A stretch of DNA of 64,000 nt from assembly GCF_000473105.1 (NCBI RefSeq), contig NZ_KI421498.1, forward strand, positions 496,001 through 560,000, read 5' to 3'. This DNA comes from Phaeobacter inhibens DSM 16374 (lineage in GTDB: Bacteria > Pseudomonadota > Alphaproteobacteria > Rhodobacterales > Rhodobacteraceae). The translations under genes and the position numbers were made by a program. A model generated the notes under the pieces. It was not told the origin of the DNA, made no database searches, and worked only from the letters and a program-made list of their open reading frames with translations. Below, one piece after another: positions 52,303-62,833 of this stretch (its first letter is position 1; each line of letters starts with the position of its first letter).

Positions 52303-54476
52303 GATCGCCTGTACTTCTTGCTGCCGCTGTCCACGGAAAACCCGTTTAACGCGATGGTAAAGCCGAAATCCGTTGTCGGCTCAACACTTGTTGTCGATGT
52401 ATAGCGCCGGTTGACCGAAAGATCGACCGTCACGCATTCATTGGAATAGACCAGTCCCAGCCCGGCGCGGGTGGCGCGGGCATCTGAGATGTCGTAGCGC
52501 AAACTGGCGCTGGCGGTCCAGCCGGGGGTGACCTCATAGGCGCCGTCGAACCAGAGTTCGGAGACCTCTTCGGAACGACCTTCGGCGGGGTCGGTCCCCA
52601 GCCACATATAGGTGCCGGTCAGGCGGCTGCGGTCAGTCATCCAGTCGCCGCGCACCTCTGCCTTGGAGAAGTTGAAAGACCCGTTGAGCAGCCCGCGCGT
52701 GGTGATCGCAAGGTCGTCGTTCAGCTTCAACTGCGCGGCCATCAACAGGTCGGAGGAGGTGCCGCCAAGGCCGGAACTCTTGGTGAACCGGCCATCGTCG
52801 CTGTCGCGGAACACCTGACCGATGGTGGCAGAGGCCTGCCAGCCACTGGGCGAGAACCGCGCCCAGTTCAGACCGTAGACCACGGTGACCCCGTCCTCGC
52901 GCGCATCCGTGGCCGGAAACCGTGAGAGTTCCAGCAGGTTGCCACGATCAAACTCGACAAAATTGCTCTCGTCGTTGGGCACAGCCGTGTCACCGGTATC
53001 GGTCCAGCCGATTTGCAGGATCGGTTCCAGATATTGTGTTGCGCCGGATTGTTCGCGCCGGGTCATCGGCAGCCGGAAGGTCAGAGCGCTGCGCGGGCTG
53101 AAGCGCGAAGTCTTATTGGCAAATACGCTATCATCATAAACCGCGAAAGCATCCGCCGCCGCCCCCAGCGACCATTCCGCGACCAGACCGCTGCCAAAGC
53201 GCCAGCTGCGCTGCCAATCCACGTCGAAGGTCGCCCGGCCAACATCCCGCCCGCCCGGATCGGTCAGGTTGCCCTTGATGTCCGAGGTCCGGTTGTGGCC
53301 ATGGGTTTCCAGTGACAGCCGTAGCTCGCCGCCGATCTGGGTCGGGAAAAACCGTCGCTCGTAGTAAAGATTGCCGATCGAGGAGGGGATCAGATCCTGA
53401 TTTTCACTATCCCGCAGGGTCTTGTAGGAAATGGCACTGGCGCGGAACAGGCTGTCGCGCTGCACTTTGGACACCACCACCTCAGAGCGCAGCCGGTCCA
53501 GATCGCGCAGGCCATAGTCCACCAGATAGGCGTCATCCGACACGGTCTTGAGGTCAAAGCGCAGTTTGAACTCATTGCGCAGATCAAATGTCCCCTCGGC
53601 AAAGACATAGCCGCGATCTTCGCCCCGGTAGAGCTCATCGCGGGTATAAGCGCCGTTGATCTCGATCTCACCGCGCCGGAATGCCTGCCGATAGCGCATG
53701 TCCAATGTCCGGGTGCGTGACGACAGATAGGGCGATAGCGTCAGATCGCGGTGGGGGCCGATGGTCAGGAAATATGGCACCTTCACCCCGGTGCCGAGGT
53801 TGGAGGTGGTGCGGATTGACGGGATCAGAAAGCCGTTGGCGCGCTCCAGCGTTGGGTCGGGCAGGCGGATGCCGGGAAAATAAAAGATCGGCGTATCCAG
53901 CACCCGTAGCTGGGCATTCTCAAGATAGAGCTGGCGCTCCTGCTGGTCGTGGGTGATCCGCTCGGCTCGGATCTGCCAGAGCGGCGGTCGCCCATCGTTG
54001 CAGACATGGCAGGAGGTGACAGCGGTTTTGTACAGTTGGGTGTAACGCCCGCCGACCCGTGTCATCTGCAGCGAGGCCAGTTGCAGCTGCTGCTGGAACA
54101 CCATTCGCGCGCCCACCAGCAGACCGTTGCGCAGGTCGCGGTCCAATTCGGCGGCATCCGCCAGAATGGTGATATCGCCGCCTTCGTCGATGCGGATAGG
54201 GCCCTCGATTTGCAAGGCGCCCTGCGTCTGGTCAAAGGTAATCTTTCGCGCCGTCAACCTGATGTCGCCCTGAAACGCCTCGACATTGCCCTCTGCCACC
54301 AGCGTACGGTCCGGGGTGATAAACAGCTGATCGGCGACAAGGATGGCCGGGGCCTGCGATGATTGTGCGCTGGCAGAACCCAGAGGCGCGCTCTGGGCGT
54401 GGGCCACATTGGTGGTGGCCAGCTGGGCAACCGCCAGCCAGGGCAAAACCGTCGAAAGCAACAGGGCGCGGCGCAT
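52287..54476 (-). CDS. lptD: LPS-assembly outer-membrane protein LptD
   Basis: 729 residues. After the signal peptide (ending around NVAHAQ) comes an OstA-like periplasmic domain (FQGDIRLTARKITFDQTQGA) and then a large beta-barrel with many alternating strands. It inserts LPS into the outer leaflet with LptE. ATG 54476 has GAGGAC upstream; 54494 is an alternative that overlaps lptG. Cys residues near SCHVC and the C-terminal RRSC may form the family disulfide. Confidence 0.9.
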   Translation of the reverse strand: MRRALLLSTVLPWLAVAQLATTNVAHAQSAPLGSASAQSSQAPAILVADQLFITPDRTLVAEGNVEAFQGDIRLTARKITFDQTQGALQIEGPIRIDEGGDITILADAAELDRDLRNGLLVGARMVFQQQLQLASLQMTRVGGRYTQLYKTAVTSCHVCNDGRPPLWQIRAERITHDQQERQLYLENAQLRVLDTPIFYFPGIRLPDPTLERANGFLIPSIRTTSNLGTGVKVPYFLTIGPHRDLTLSPYLSSRTRTLDMRYRQAFRRGEIEINGAYTRDELYRGEDRGYVFAEGTFDLRNEFKLRFDLKTVSDDAYLVDYGLRDLDRLRSEVVVSKVQRDSLFRASAISYKTLRDSENQDLIPSSIGNLYYERRFFPTQIGGELRLSLETHGHNRTSDIKGNLTDPGGRDVGRATFDVDWQRSWRFGSGLVAEWSLGAAADAFAVYDDSVFANKTSRFSPRSALTFRLPMTRREQSGATQYLEPILQIGWTDTGDTAVPNDESNFVEFDRGNLLELSRFPATDAREDGVTVVYGLNWARFSPSGWQASATIGQVFRDSDDGRFTKSSGLGGTSSDLLMAAQLKLNDDLAITTRGLLNGSFNFSKAEVRGDWMTDRSRLTGTYMWLGTDPAEGRSEEVSELWFDGAYEVTPGWTASASLRYDISDARATRAGLGLVYSNECVTVDLSVNRRYTSTTSVEPTTDFGFTIALNGFSVDSGSKKYRRSCKNT

Positions 54477-54477
54477 G

Positions 54478-55581
54478 TTATCCGTCCTCGGCATGTAAGA
54501 GTAACCCCATCGTCAGCAGGATCGCGGCCACCGGCGGTGCCCAGCCGGCCAGCGCCACGGGGATCTGACCATTCTCCCCCAGGATCTGCGCGAAATTGCG
54601 CAGGAAATAAAGCCCAAACCCCAACAGCACAGCTGTCAGCACCGCCAGTCCCGTGCCGCCAAACCGCGCATGGCGCATGGTGAAGGCCGCGCCGACAAGC
54701 GCCATGGCGATCAGGAACAAGGGCCGCGCCAGTTCGACTTGCAACCAGACCTCATAGCGTTTGGTGGAAAAGCCCGCCTCCGAGAGTTCGCGAATGGTGG
54801 CGGGCAGATCGTAGACTGAGATCCCAGTCGCAGTGCCCAGCGTGTCGCGGATCCGTTCCGAGGTCAGCGTGGTCGACAGGCGCAGGGTGGAGTGACGTTC
54901 GGCATTGGTCTCCGGGTTTACCCCCACGATCAGCGGCCAGACCTTGGCCTTGGTCAGAACCCAGTCACCGCCATCCAGCGCGGCCTCTTCCGCCAGCGTC
55001 TGACGGATCGGGCGGCCTTCCGGGCCGTAGGACAGGATCGTCAAATCAAAAAGTGTGATATCGTCGGTATCGCCGCTGTAGCCGGTGGCATGAATGACCG
55101 ATTGCCCCTGTGCGCCGCCCTGACGCAGCCACAGCCCCTCACCGGTGAGGGATAGCGCCGCCGGGCCGCCGTTGCGATAGGTCTCCGCTAGGTCGCGGTA
55201 GCGGTTGGAGGTCGCCGCCACAATCGGGTTCAACGTGCTGACCGCCAGCACACCGATCAGTGCTGCCAACAGGACAGGCGCCGCCAGCGCCCGGATGCCG
55301 GAGCGGCCAATGGCGCGGGTCACCACCAATTCGCTGCTGCGGGCAAGGCCGATGAACAGCACGATGGTGGTCAGGATCATGATCAGCGGCAAAAATTCAC
55401 TCAGCGCGGCGGGCGTGTTCAGCAACGTCAGGCCAAACAATTGGCCCAGAGACAGATCCTGAGCCTCAAACCGGCGAATTTGCTCGTTCAGGTCAATCAG
55501 CATCACAAGGGTCAACAGAACCCCGCAAATCACTGCAAACCATTGAAGAAACCGGCGCGCGTAATAGAAATCAAGGGTCAT
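54478..55581 (-). CDS. lptG: LPS export permease LptG
   Basis: 367 residues, YjgP/YjgQ family. Membrane segments near residues 12-33, 55-80, 95-120 and three more near the C-terminus, with a periplasmic beta-jellyroll between. With LptF and LptB it extracts LPS from the inner membrane. Overlaps lptF by four bases. Confidence 0.9.
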   Translation of the reverse strand: MTLDFYYARRFLQWFAVICGVLLTLVMLIDLNEQIRRFEAQDLSLGQLFGLTLLNTPAALSEFLPLIMILTTIVLFIGLARSSELVVTRAIGRSGIRALAAPVLLAALIGVLAVSTLNPIVAATSNRYRDLAETYRNGGPAALSLTGEGLWLRQGGAQGQSVIHATGYSGDTDDITLFDLTILSYGPEGRPIRQTLAEEAALDGGDWVLTKAKVWPLIVGVNPETNAERHSTLRLSTTLTSERIRDTLGTATGISVYDLPATIRELSEAGFSTKRYEVWLQVELARPLFLIAMALVGAAFTMRHARFGGTGLAVLTAVLLGFGLYFLRNFAQILGENGQIPVALAGWAPPVAAILLTMGLLLHAEDG

Positions 55582-56720
55582 GTCGCACGCTCCCTGCGGG
55601 TATGGCGGCTGCGAGCCAGAACTGGCCCCAGTGGCTTCGCTGCCAGTTGCAGGAAGACCAGCCCGACCAGCAGCCCGATCAGCGTTGGCAGGTAGATCAA
55701 CGGCCAGAGATCCGCGTTCTGTAGCACCGGTTCCGACACCACGCCGCGCAGCCCCTCAACGAAGATCAGCAGGACAAAGGCCAGCAAGGCCTGCCGCCAG
55801 ACCCCAAAGCGCGAGAACCCGCCCAGCATCAGCGCCGCAAACCCGATCAGCACAACCGCCACACAGACCAGCGCCCGCGCAAACCGAAGGTGTAATTCCT
55901 CTGCCAGCGCACCCGCACTGTAGGGACCATCGGCTACCAGCTTGGCCCGGTCACCCAGCAATTCCAGGCTGGGAATGGCACGGATATTGCGGGTTTTCTC
56001 TTCAGCTTTGTTGGCAAGGCTGCTGATATCATAGGAGAAGTCGGAGAATATGGTGGAGGAAAGTCGCTGCGTTTCCGTATTGATACGCTGTGACATGCCA
56101 TCGACCATCACCAGATGGGTCCTCTCGCCGTCGCGCACCAGATAAGCCTTGCCCCCGGTGTAGGTCACACTTTCGGCAGCGTTGCGGCGGTCAGATAGGA
56201 ACACGTCATTCAGGGTGCCATCGGGATCAATCCGACCGATGTAGAAGGTCACGCCGCGCGCAGGATGCAGGAAATCTCCTTCGCTCAGCAGCTTGGCGGT
56301 GACATTGCGGGCAACTTCGGATTCGCGCTGCTCCAGCGTGGCAATTGAGGCTGGCAGCAGCACATGGGTCAGGATCGACATCATCACCGCCGTGATGAGG
56401 CCAAAGACCATCGCCGGTTTCGCCATCTGCCAGGGGCTGGTGCCGGTGGCCCGCAGCACCGTCAGCTCACTCTCGCTGTTGAGCCGGTTGGTCACCCAGA
56501 CCGAGGCGGCAAAGGCCGCGACCGGCAGTACCATACGCACCAGATTCGGCAGCGCGAGCGCGGTAAATTCGAGGAAAACCAGAGCCGACTGTCCGTCACC
56601 TATCAACCGGTCAAACAGCACTACAGCGCGGTTGATCCAGAACACGGCCACCAGAATCAAGGCAAAGAACCCGAAGAACAGCAGGTATTGGGACAGCACA
56701 TATCTGTCGTATCGTGACAC
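55578..56720 (-). CDS. lptF: LPS export permease LptF
   Basis: 380 residues. Starts MSRYDRYVLSQYLLFFGFFA with the usual short cytoplasmic head, six membrane segments and a large periplasmic domain. First gene of the leftward operon; promoter lies in 56721-56946, which it shares with divergent pepA. Confidence 0.9.
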   Translation of the reverse strand: MSRYDRYVLSQYLLFFGFFALILVAVFWINRAVVLFDRLIGDGQSALVFLEFTALALPNLVRMVLPVAAFAASVWVTNRLNSESELTVLRATGTSPWQMAKPAMVFGLITAVMMSILTHVLLPASIATLEQRESEVARNVTAKLLSEGDFLHPARGVTFYIGRIDPDGTLNDVFLSDRRNAAESVTYTGGKAYLVRDGERTHLVMVDGMSQRINTETQRLSSTIFSDFSYDISSLANKAEEKTRNIRAIPSLELLGDRAKLVADGPYSAGALAEELHLRFARALVCVAVVLIGFAALMLGGFSRFGVWRQALLAFVLLIFVEGLRGVVSEPVLQNADLWPLIYLPTLIGLLVGLVFLQLAAKPLGPVLARSRHTRRERAT

Positions 56721-56946
56721 GCGATCCCCCCAGATCCTACTGCCCTTGTTTTGAGGTGACCTTAGAGGATTTGTTTGCCGGGGAAAACTGCATTCTGAGC
56801 ACGGGCGACAGTCGGCTGGTGATCGCAGAACCAGCCATGCCTTGTACTAGGGTCTCACGTCCAAAACACATCTGTCTCTAGTCATCGTCGCACAGGCAGG
56901 CTACCTGTTGGTGATTGAGGAATTGACCCTGACAGGAGCCCCGAAT

Positions 56947-58422
56947 ATGCGTCCGCTGACCCCTACACGTTTTGTCGAATTTGATCCCAAGACCCTCTCC
57001 GATATCGAGGGCCGCGTGGTGGTACAGATCACCCCCGAAGGGACATTGGGGCAGGCCGCGCGCACCGCAAACCGGCTGACCAAAGGCGCGCTGGCGCGTC
57101 TGGTGGAGGCCAAGAGCTTTGAGAAGGCCAAATCCGGCGATGTCATCTCTCTGGCCTGGCCCGCAGGTATGAAGGCCGAAGCGCTGGATATCCTCGTCAC
57201 CCCGCGCAAGATCAGCCCGATTGAGGCGCGCAAAGCGGGTGCCAAGCTGGCCGCGCGCAGCGGTGGCAAACCCGTGACCGTGATGGCGGGCTCCATGCCG
57301 CGCGCCGCAGATCTCGCTCTGGGGATGGCGCTGCGGGATTACCGCTTTGACGATCATAAAACCGGTGACAAGGACCCGTCCGAGGCCGAAGTGGTCATCG
57401 CCCATAAATCCCCTGCCGATATCGAGGCCAGCTACGGTCCGCTGGCAGCTGTGGCAGAGGGCGTGCATATGACCCGCGATCTGGTCAATGAGCCTGCGAA
57501 TGTTCTGACCACCACCGAATTCGCCAATCGTCTGGCCGAGATGGAGAGCCTCGGGCTCAAGGTTGAGGTGCTGGAAGAGGACCAGCTGGAAGAGCTGGGC
57601 ATGCGGACGCTGCTCTCGGTCGGGCAGGGCTCTGACAGCCCCTCCAAGGTGGTGGTGATGCAGTGGAACGGGGGCGAAGATGATGCCGCCCCGCTGGCGT
57701 TGGTGGGCAAGGGCGTTGTCTTTGACACCGGTGGCATCTCGCTGAAGCCTGCGGCGGGCATGGAAGATATGACCATGGATATGGGCGGCGCCGGCGTCGT
57801 TGCAGGCACCATGCGCGCCTTGGCCCTGCGCAAGGCGAAGGCCAATGTGGTTGGCCTTGTCGGGCTAGTGGAAAACATGCCGTCGGGCAACGCGACCCGT
57901 CCGGGCGATGTCATCAAATCCATGAAGGGCGACACGGTTGAGGTGATCAACACCGACGCCGAGGGCCGCTTGGTGCTCTGCGATGTGATGTGGTACGCGC
58001 AGGAGCGGTTCAAACCTGCCGGGATGATCGACCTCGCCACCCTGACCGGTGCGATCATCATTGGTCTCGGCCATGAAAATGCCGGTGTGTTCTCCAACGA
58101 TGATGCGCTCTGCAATGCATTCCTCAAGGCTGCCGAGGCCGAGGGCGAGGGAGCATGGCGCCTGCCGCTGGGCAAGGCCTATGATGATCTGCTGAAATCG
58201 CGCATCGCGGATATGAAGAACATCGGTGGCCGCGCCGCGGGGTCCATCACCGCAGCCCAGTTCCTGCAACGGTTTGTGCAGGACGACACCCCATGGATCC
58301 ATCTTGATATCGCCGGTGTGGCGTCCGTCAAAACTGATACTGATTATGCGCCCAAAGGCGCCACCGGCTGGGGCGTCATGGCGCTGAGCCGCCTGGTGCA
58401 GAACATGTTTGAAGCGGACTGA
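56947..58422 (+). CDS. pepA: Leucyl aminopeptidase (M17)
   Basis: 491 residues. Metal and active-site motifs are VGKGVVFDTGGISLKPAAGM, MDMGGAGVV and NTDAEGRLVLCD. Cytoplasmic hexameric aminopeptidase with two metals; in E. coli PepA also binds DNA. ATG 56947 is picked for AGGAG about ten bases upstream. holC follows. Confidence 0.94.
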   Translation: MRPLTPTRFVEFDPKTLSDIEGRVVVQITPEGTLGQAARTANRLTKGALARLVEAKSFEKAKSGDVISLAWPAGMKAEALDILVTPRKISPIEARKAGAKLAARSGGKPVTVMAGSMPRAADLALGMALRDYRFDDHKTGDKDPSEAEVVIAHKSPADIEASYGPLAAVAEGVHMTRDLVNEPANVLTTTEFANRLAEMESLGLKVEVLEEDQLEELGMRTLLSVGQGSDSPSKVVVMQWNGGEDDAAPLALVGKGVVFDTGGISLKPAAGMEDMTMDMGGAGVVAGTMRALALRKAKANVVGLVGLVENMPSGNATRPGDVIKSMKGDTVEVINTDAEGRLVLCDVMWYAQERFKPAGMIDLATLTGAIIIGLGHENAGVFSNDDALCNAFLKAAEAEGEGAWRLPLGKAYDDLLKSRIADMKNIGGRAAGSITAAQFLQRFVQDDTPWIHLDIAGVASVKTDTDYAPKGATGWGVMALSRLVQNMFEAD

Positions 58423-58442
58423 GGCAGGCTGAGACACAGACC

Positions 58443-58907
58443 ATGGGGGCGGCCTATTTCTATCACCTGACCCGGCGTTCGCTAGAAGAGACGCTGCCGG
58501 TTCTCCTCGACAAGGCGCTTGGCGCCGGGTGGCGCATTGTTGTGCGCGGGGTAGACCTGCCGCGGATCACGCGGTTGGACGAACGCTTGTGGCTGGGGGC
58601 GGAGGATCAGTTCCTGCCCCATGGTCTGGTCGGCGGCCCCCATGACGCGCTTCAGCCTGTCCTGCTCAGCCATGAGACCACGCCGGTGCCCGGCACAAGC
58701 TGCCTGATGACGGTGGATGGCGCGGAGGTCACGGCGGAAGAGGTAACAGCGCTGGAGCGTGTCTGCATCCTGTTTGACGGCACCAGCCCGGACGCAGTGG
58801 CCCGCGCACGGGTGCAGTGGAAATCGCTCACCGATGCGGGGTGTTCCGCGCAATATTGGTCCGAAGAGAGCGGGCGCTGGGAGAAAAAGGCCGAGAAAGC
58901 CACCTAA
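58443..58907 (+). CDS. holC: DNA polymerase III chi subunit
   Basis: 154 residues. HolC of the clamp loader, binds SSB and psi. Pattern: MGAAYFYHLTRRSLEETLPV, GAGWRIVVRG, LWLGAEDQFLPHG. pepA-holC is a common alphaproteobacterial pair. Only 20 bases separate the two. Confidence 0.9.
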   Translation: MGAAYFYHLTRRSLEETLPVLLDKALGAGWRIVVRGVDLPRITRLDERLWLGAEDQFLPHGLVGGPHDALQPVLLSHETTPVPGTSCLMTVDGAEVTAEEVTALERVCILFDGTSPDAVARARVQWKSLTDAGCSAQYWSEESGRWEKKAEKAT

Positions 58908-58940
58908 GGCACCAACCCGCGCAGGGCGGCGGCGCTGGCC

Positions 58941-59522
58941 TCAGCGGGTCAGGATCAGCGATCCGTTGCGGATCTCGATACTCGACCAGCGTTGCAGATA
59001 ATCCATGCCCAGCAGCGATTGGTCCATCTGCCCCTCGTTCACTGACAAGCTGATGTTGCGGTCTGTGATGCCGCCCAGTGACATGCTGTCCACCTTGGCC
59101 AAGGCGGTGCGCACCTCGCCATTGGCGGTCCGTGCGCGTCCCAGATAGGCCAGATCATCGGGGTTCAGGCCAACCCGTCGGGCATCTTCATCGTTCAGCA
59201 CCACGGCGCTGGCGCCGGTATCGACCAGAAACTGTACTGGCACGTCATTCACATCCACGGTCAGGTAATAATGTCCGTCGCGCGCGCGGGGCACATCGAC
59301 ACGGCCCGCGTCGCGCATAACCACCTGCTGCGGCTGAACCGTACTGCGGATATCTTCCCACAGGCCGTAACCGGCAATCACCCCAAGAAAGATGAACGCC
59401 CAGATCGCCAGCTGTTGCACGGTCTTGCCCAGCCCCTGCCGGTTCTGCACGAACACCCAGGAGCCAACCGCGACCAGCAGCAGCACCAGATATATCAGCC
59501 GTGGGGTTTCGATGCCGTCCAA
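58941..59522 (-). CDS. Retropepsin-like aspartic protease, TIGR02281 type
   Basis: 193 residues. Two N-terminal membrane segments (LIYLVLLLVAVGSWVFVQ and LAIWAFIFLGVIAGYGLW), then a single retropepsin-like domain with FLVDTGASAVVL. Needs to dimerise for activity. Role unknown; likely faces the periplasm. Convergent with holC. Confidence 0.83.
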   Translation of the reverse strand: MDGIETPRLIYLVLLLVAVGSWVFVQNRQGLGKTVQQLAIWAFIFLGVIAGYGLWEDIRSTVQPQQVVMRDAGRVDVPRARDGHYYLTVDVNDVPVQFLVDTGASAVVLNDEDARRVGLNPDDLAYLGRARTANGEVRTALAKVDSMSLGGITDRNISLSVNEGQMDQSLLGMDYLQRWSSIEIRNGSLILTR

Positions 59523-59589
59523 CTTGCTTCTCCTGCGCTATTCGGGCTTCACCGCCTAATATGGGAAGGAAATCACCTGTTACGAGGGG

Positions 59590-60213
59590 TTACCCCCCGG
59601 CAAAGCCAAAGGCCCGCAGACCGTCCAGCACAAACTGCACCGACAGCGCCGCCAGCAGCATCCCCAAGAGGCGGGTCACGACGGTAATGCCTGTCTTACC
59701 CAACAGTCGCTCAAACAGGCCCGAGAACAGGCACATGATCAGCAGGATACCCAGCACTGCAAAGACGACACCCATCACCATGGCAAACCCGGCAAAACCC
59801 GGCTGTTGGCCGGTCAGTAGGATCACCGTGGCGATGGAGCCGGGACCGGCAATCAGCGGGATGGCCAGCGGAAATACCGATGGGTCGTCGAAGTCATCTT
59901 CTTCGCTGCGGTCCTCGCGCCGCTTGTTGCGGCGCTCAAACAGCATGTCGAGGGCGGTCAGAAACAACAGAACGCCGCCCGCGATGCGGAATGCTGCCAT
60001 GGAAATCCCGGCAAATCCCAGCACCGCCTCACCAAAGGCAGCAAACACCGCCAGCAACACGGCGGCGGTCACGGTCGAGCGCAGGGCAATCGCCCGGCGC
60101 TGCGCCGGTGTCATACCCTGCGTCAGCGCCAGAAAGATGGGGGTCAGGCCAATCGGATCCACGATCACGAACAGCGTGACAAAGGAGGTGATCAGAAAGG
60201 CGGTGTCCATCAC
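59590..60213 (-). CDS. MarC-family integral membrane protein
   Basis: 207 residues with six membrane segments and the MarC signature FVIVDPIGLTPIFLALT near the N-terminus, plus DPSVFPLAIPLIAGPGSIAT. Function of the family unclear. Start overlaps the ABC-F stop by four bases. Confidence 0.87.
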   Translation of the reverse strand: MMDTAFLITSFVTLFVIVDPIGLTPIFLALTQGMTPAQRRAIALRSTVTAAVLLAVFAAFGEAVLGFAGISMAAFRIAGGVLLFLTALDMLFERRNKRREDRSEEDDFDDPSVFPLAIPLIAGPGSIATVILLTGQQPGFAGFAMVMGVVFAVLGILLIMCLFSGLFERLLGKTGITVVTRLLGMLLAALSVQFVLDGLRAFGFAGG

Positions 60214-62063
60214 AGGGCCTCCGCTTTCTCAAGCTTCTCCACCGCCTTCAACCACAGATCCTCTGCCCGGTCCTGCGCTTCCATCACTTCCGCGTATTTG
60301 CGTTGCCAGACCACGGCCTCATCCTTCCGCTCTTCGTCATAGAGGGCCGGATCGGCCAGCTTCTTGGCCAGTTTGTCACGCATTTCACTGACCTTCTCCA
60401 GCCGTGCCTCACCTTTGCGGACCTCGGCCCGCAACGCAAGCAGCGCATCGCGCGACGGGCGTTTGGGCTTTTCGGCTTTGGTCTTGGATTTGCCCGCCGG
60501 TTTGTCGCGCGTCAGCAGCAGATCACGATAGGAGGGCAGATCGCCCTCATAGGGTTTCACCGTGCCGCCGGAGACCAGCCACAACCGGTCCGCCACAAGG
60601 CTCAGCAGGTGCATATCGTGGCTGACCAGAATGACCGCACCAGAATAGGCGGTCAGGGCCTCCACCAGCGCCTCGCGGCTTTCGATGTCCAGGTGGTTGG
60701 TCGGCTCATCGAGGATCAGGAGGTGCGGCGCGGGCAGGGTGGCCAGCAGCAGCGACAGACGCGCCTTTTGCCCACCGGACAGCCGCCCCACCTCGGTATC
60801 GGCCTGATCCGACCCGAGACCAAAACCCGCCAGCCGCGCGCGCAAACGGGCCTGTCCCTCATTGGGGCGCTCGCGTTGCAGATGCTGCAACGGGGTTTCG
60901 TCAATATGCAGCTCATCCACCTGATGCTGCGCAAAAAAGCCGATCCGCAGCTTGCTGGACTGGGTCATCTTGCCGGTCATTACACCCAGACGCCCAGACA
61001 GCATCTTGGACAGAGTGGATTTGCCCTCGCCGTTCTTGCCAAGCAGCGCGATGCGGTCGTCCTGATCAATGCGCAGGTCCAGACGGCTCAGGATTGTGGT
61101 GCCGTCATAGCCCACCGATGCGCCTTCGGTGGCGATGATCGGCGGCGAGAGTTCTTCGGGTTCGGGGAAGGTGAAGACCGTGCGCGCAGCGTCTTCGGGC
61201 GCGCGGATGGTTTCCATTTTCTCCAGCATCTTAACCCGGCTTTGCGCCTGTTTGGCCTTGCTGGCCTTGGCTTTGAAACGGTCCACAAAGGCCTGCAGAT
61301 GGGCGCGGCGGGCGTCCTGTTTCTTGGCCTGAGCCGCCTGATTGGCGCGATTGGCGGCACGCTGACGGGCGAATTGATCGTAGTTGCCGGAATAATAGGT
61401 CAGGCCCAGCTCTTCGAGATGCAGGATGCCGTTCACTGACCGGTTCAGCAGCTCGCGGTCGTGGCTGATGATGATCACCGTGTGCGGGTATTTGACCAGA
61501 TAGGCCTCCAGCCACAACGCGCCTTCAAGGTCGAGATAGTTGGTCGGCTCATCGAGCAGCAACAGATCTGGTTGCGAAAACAGCACGGCTGCCAGTGCCA
61601 CCCGCATCCGCCAGCCGCCGGAAAAGTCCGAACAGGGGCGCTGCTGCGCTTCATAGTCAAACCCCAGCCCCTTCAGGATCGAGGCGGCGCGCGCCTCCGC
61701 CGACCAGGCGTCGATATCGCTCAGCCGCGTCTGGATTTCGGCGATCCGATTGGGATCCTGTGCCGTCTCGGACTCCGCCAGCAGCTCTGCCCGCTCGGTG
61801 TCCGCCGCCAGAACCGTCTCGATCAGCGACACATCAGAGGCCGGTGCCTCCTGCGCCACGCCGCCGATCCGTGAGCGACTGGGCAGGGAGATGCTGCCGG
61901 ATTCCAGAGACAGCTCATTGCGGATAAGGCGGAACAGGGTGGTCTTGCCGGTGCCGTTGCGGCCCACCAATCCGACCTTGTGGCCTGTGGGGATCGTGGC
62001 GCTGGCGCCATCGAAGAGAAGACGGCCTTCGACCGCATAGGAGATATCGCTGATACGTAACAT
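60210..62063 (-). CDS. ABC-F family ATPase
   Basis: 617 residues with two ABC domains: GRNGTGKTTLF and later GKNGEGKSTLSKM as Walker A, LSGGQKARLSL as signature, LLILDEPTNHLDIESREAL as Walker B. Linker of about 80 charged residues between domains and a coiled-coil C-terminus. No membrane part, so a soluble ribosome-associated factor of the YheS/Uup type. ATG 62063 is used; the longer open frame upstream lies in the divergent ndk leader. Confidence 0.9.
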   Translation of the reverse strand: MLRISDISYAVEGRLLFDGASATIPTGHKVGLVGRNGTGKTTLFRLIRNELSLESGSISLPSRSRIGGVAQEAPASDVSLIETVLAADTERAELLAESETAQDPNRIAEIQTRLSDIDAWSAEARAASILKGLGFDYEAQQRPCSDFSGGWRMRVALAAVLFSQPDLLLLDEPTNYLDLEGALWLEAYLVKYPHTVIIISHDRELLNRSVNGILHLEELGLTYYSGNYDQFARQRAANRANQAAQAKKQDARRAHLQAFVDRFKAKASKAKQAQSRVKMLEKMETIRAPEDAARTVFTFPEPEELSPPIIATEGASVGYDGTTILSRLDLRIDQDDRIALLGKNGEGKSTLSKMLSGRLGVMTGKMTQSSKLRIGFFAQHQVDELHIDETPLQHLQRERPNEGQARLRARLAGFGLGSDQADTEVGRLSGGQKARLSLLLATLPAPHLLILDEPTNHLDIESREALVEALTAYSGAVILVSHDMHLLSLVADRLWLVSGGTVKPYEGDLPSYRDLLLTRDKPAGKSKTKAEKPKRPSRDALLALRAEVRKGEARLEKVSEMRDKLAKKLADPALYDEERKDEAVVWQRKYAEVMEAQDRAEDLWLKAVEKLEKAEAL

Positions 62064-62306
62064 GGCAGCGGTGTGACCCAGTGACCCGGTGCTGTCAATT
62101 GGCCTCAGGGCGTCCAATGGGCCAAAGCGTGCCGCGATACGTCTGAGCGGGCATATATGTCGCGACTTTGGCCTGCGGATGGCCCGCGCCGGGCAGGGGG
62201 AGTGCAACAACCCCCTTCCCATGAGGCGCAAGCCATGTTAGGCGGCGCGCGAAGTTTCCGGCCCCGGGAGGTCCTTTCCGCGGCCCAATATGCAGGAGTA
62301 TGCCTA

Positions 62307-62729
62307 ATGGCTCTGGAACGTACCTTTTCGATCATCAAACCCGATGCAACCCGCCGCAACCTGACCGGCAAGATCAACGCCAAGTTCGAAGACGCAGGTC
62401 TGCGCATCGTTGCACAAAAGCGCATTCACCTGACCAAAGCACAAGCGGGCGAGTTCTACGCCGTACACGCTGAGCGTCCGTTCTACGACGAACTCTGCGA
62501 ATTCATGGCATCCGCGCCGATCGTTGCTCAGGTTCTGGAAGGCGAAAACGCCATCGCGAAAAACCGCGAAGTCATGGGCGCCACCAACCCGGCCGACGCA
62601 GCTGCGGGCACCATCCGCGCTGAGTTCGCCGAATCCGTTGGCGAAAACTCCGTTCACGGCTCCGACGCACCGGAAACCGCAGCGGTTGAGATCGCATATT
62701 TCTTCTCCGGTCTGGAGCTGGTCGGCTAA
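62307..62729 (+). CDS. ndk: Nucleoside diphosphate kinase
   Basis: 140 residues. Transfers the gamma phosphate among nucleotides by a phospho-His; active site is [20 protein letters not shown] with the catalytic His further upstream in ATNPADA/.. context. Start [19 protein letters not shown] is classic; CAGGAG lies 10 bases ahead. Terminator follows at once. Confidence 0.96.
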   Translation: MALERTFSIIKPDATRRNLTGKINAKFEDAGLRIVAQKRIHLTKAQAGEFYAVHAERPFYDELCEFMASAPIVAQVLEGENAIAKNREVMGATNPADAAAGTIRAEFAESVGENSVHGSDAPETAAVEIAYFFSGLELVG

Positions 62730-62760
62730 GCCACCGCTGTTTCAGCATGAGAACATGAAC

Positions 62761-62796
62761 AAAGGCCGCGCCGGAACATCCGGGGCGGCCTTTTTC
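62761..62796 (+). terminator. Rho-independent terminator of ndk
   Basis: AAAGGCCGC and GCGGCCTTT form a nine-base stem, extended by an inner GCCGG/CCGG pairing, followed by TT. It lies 31 bases after the ndk stop. Confidence 0.85.
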
Positions 62797-62833
62797 GTAA
62801 CGCGCCTCCGGGCGCGATCGCCGGTGATATCGG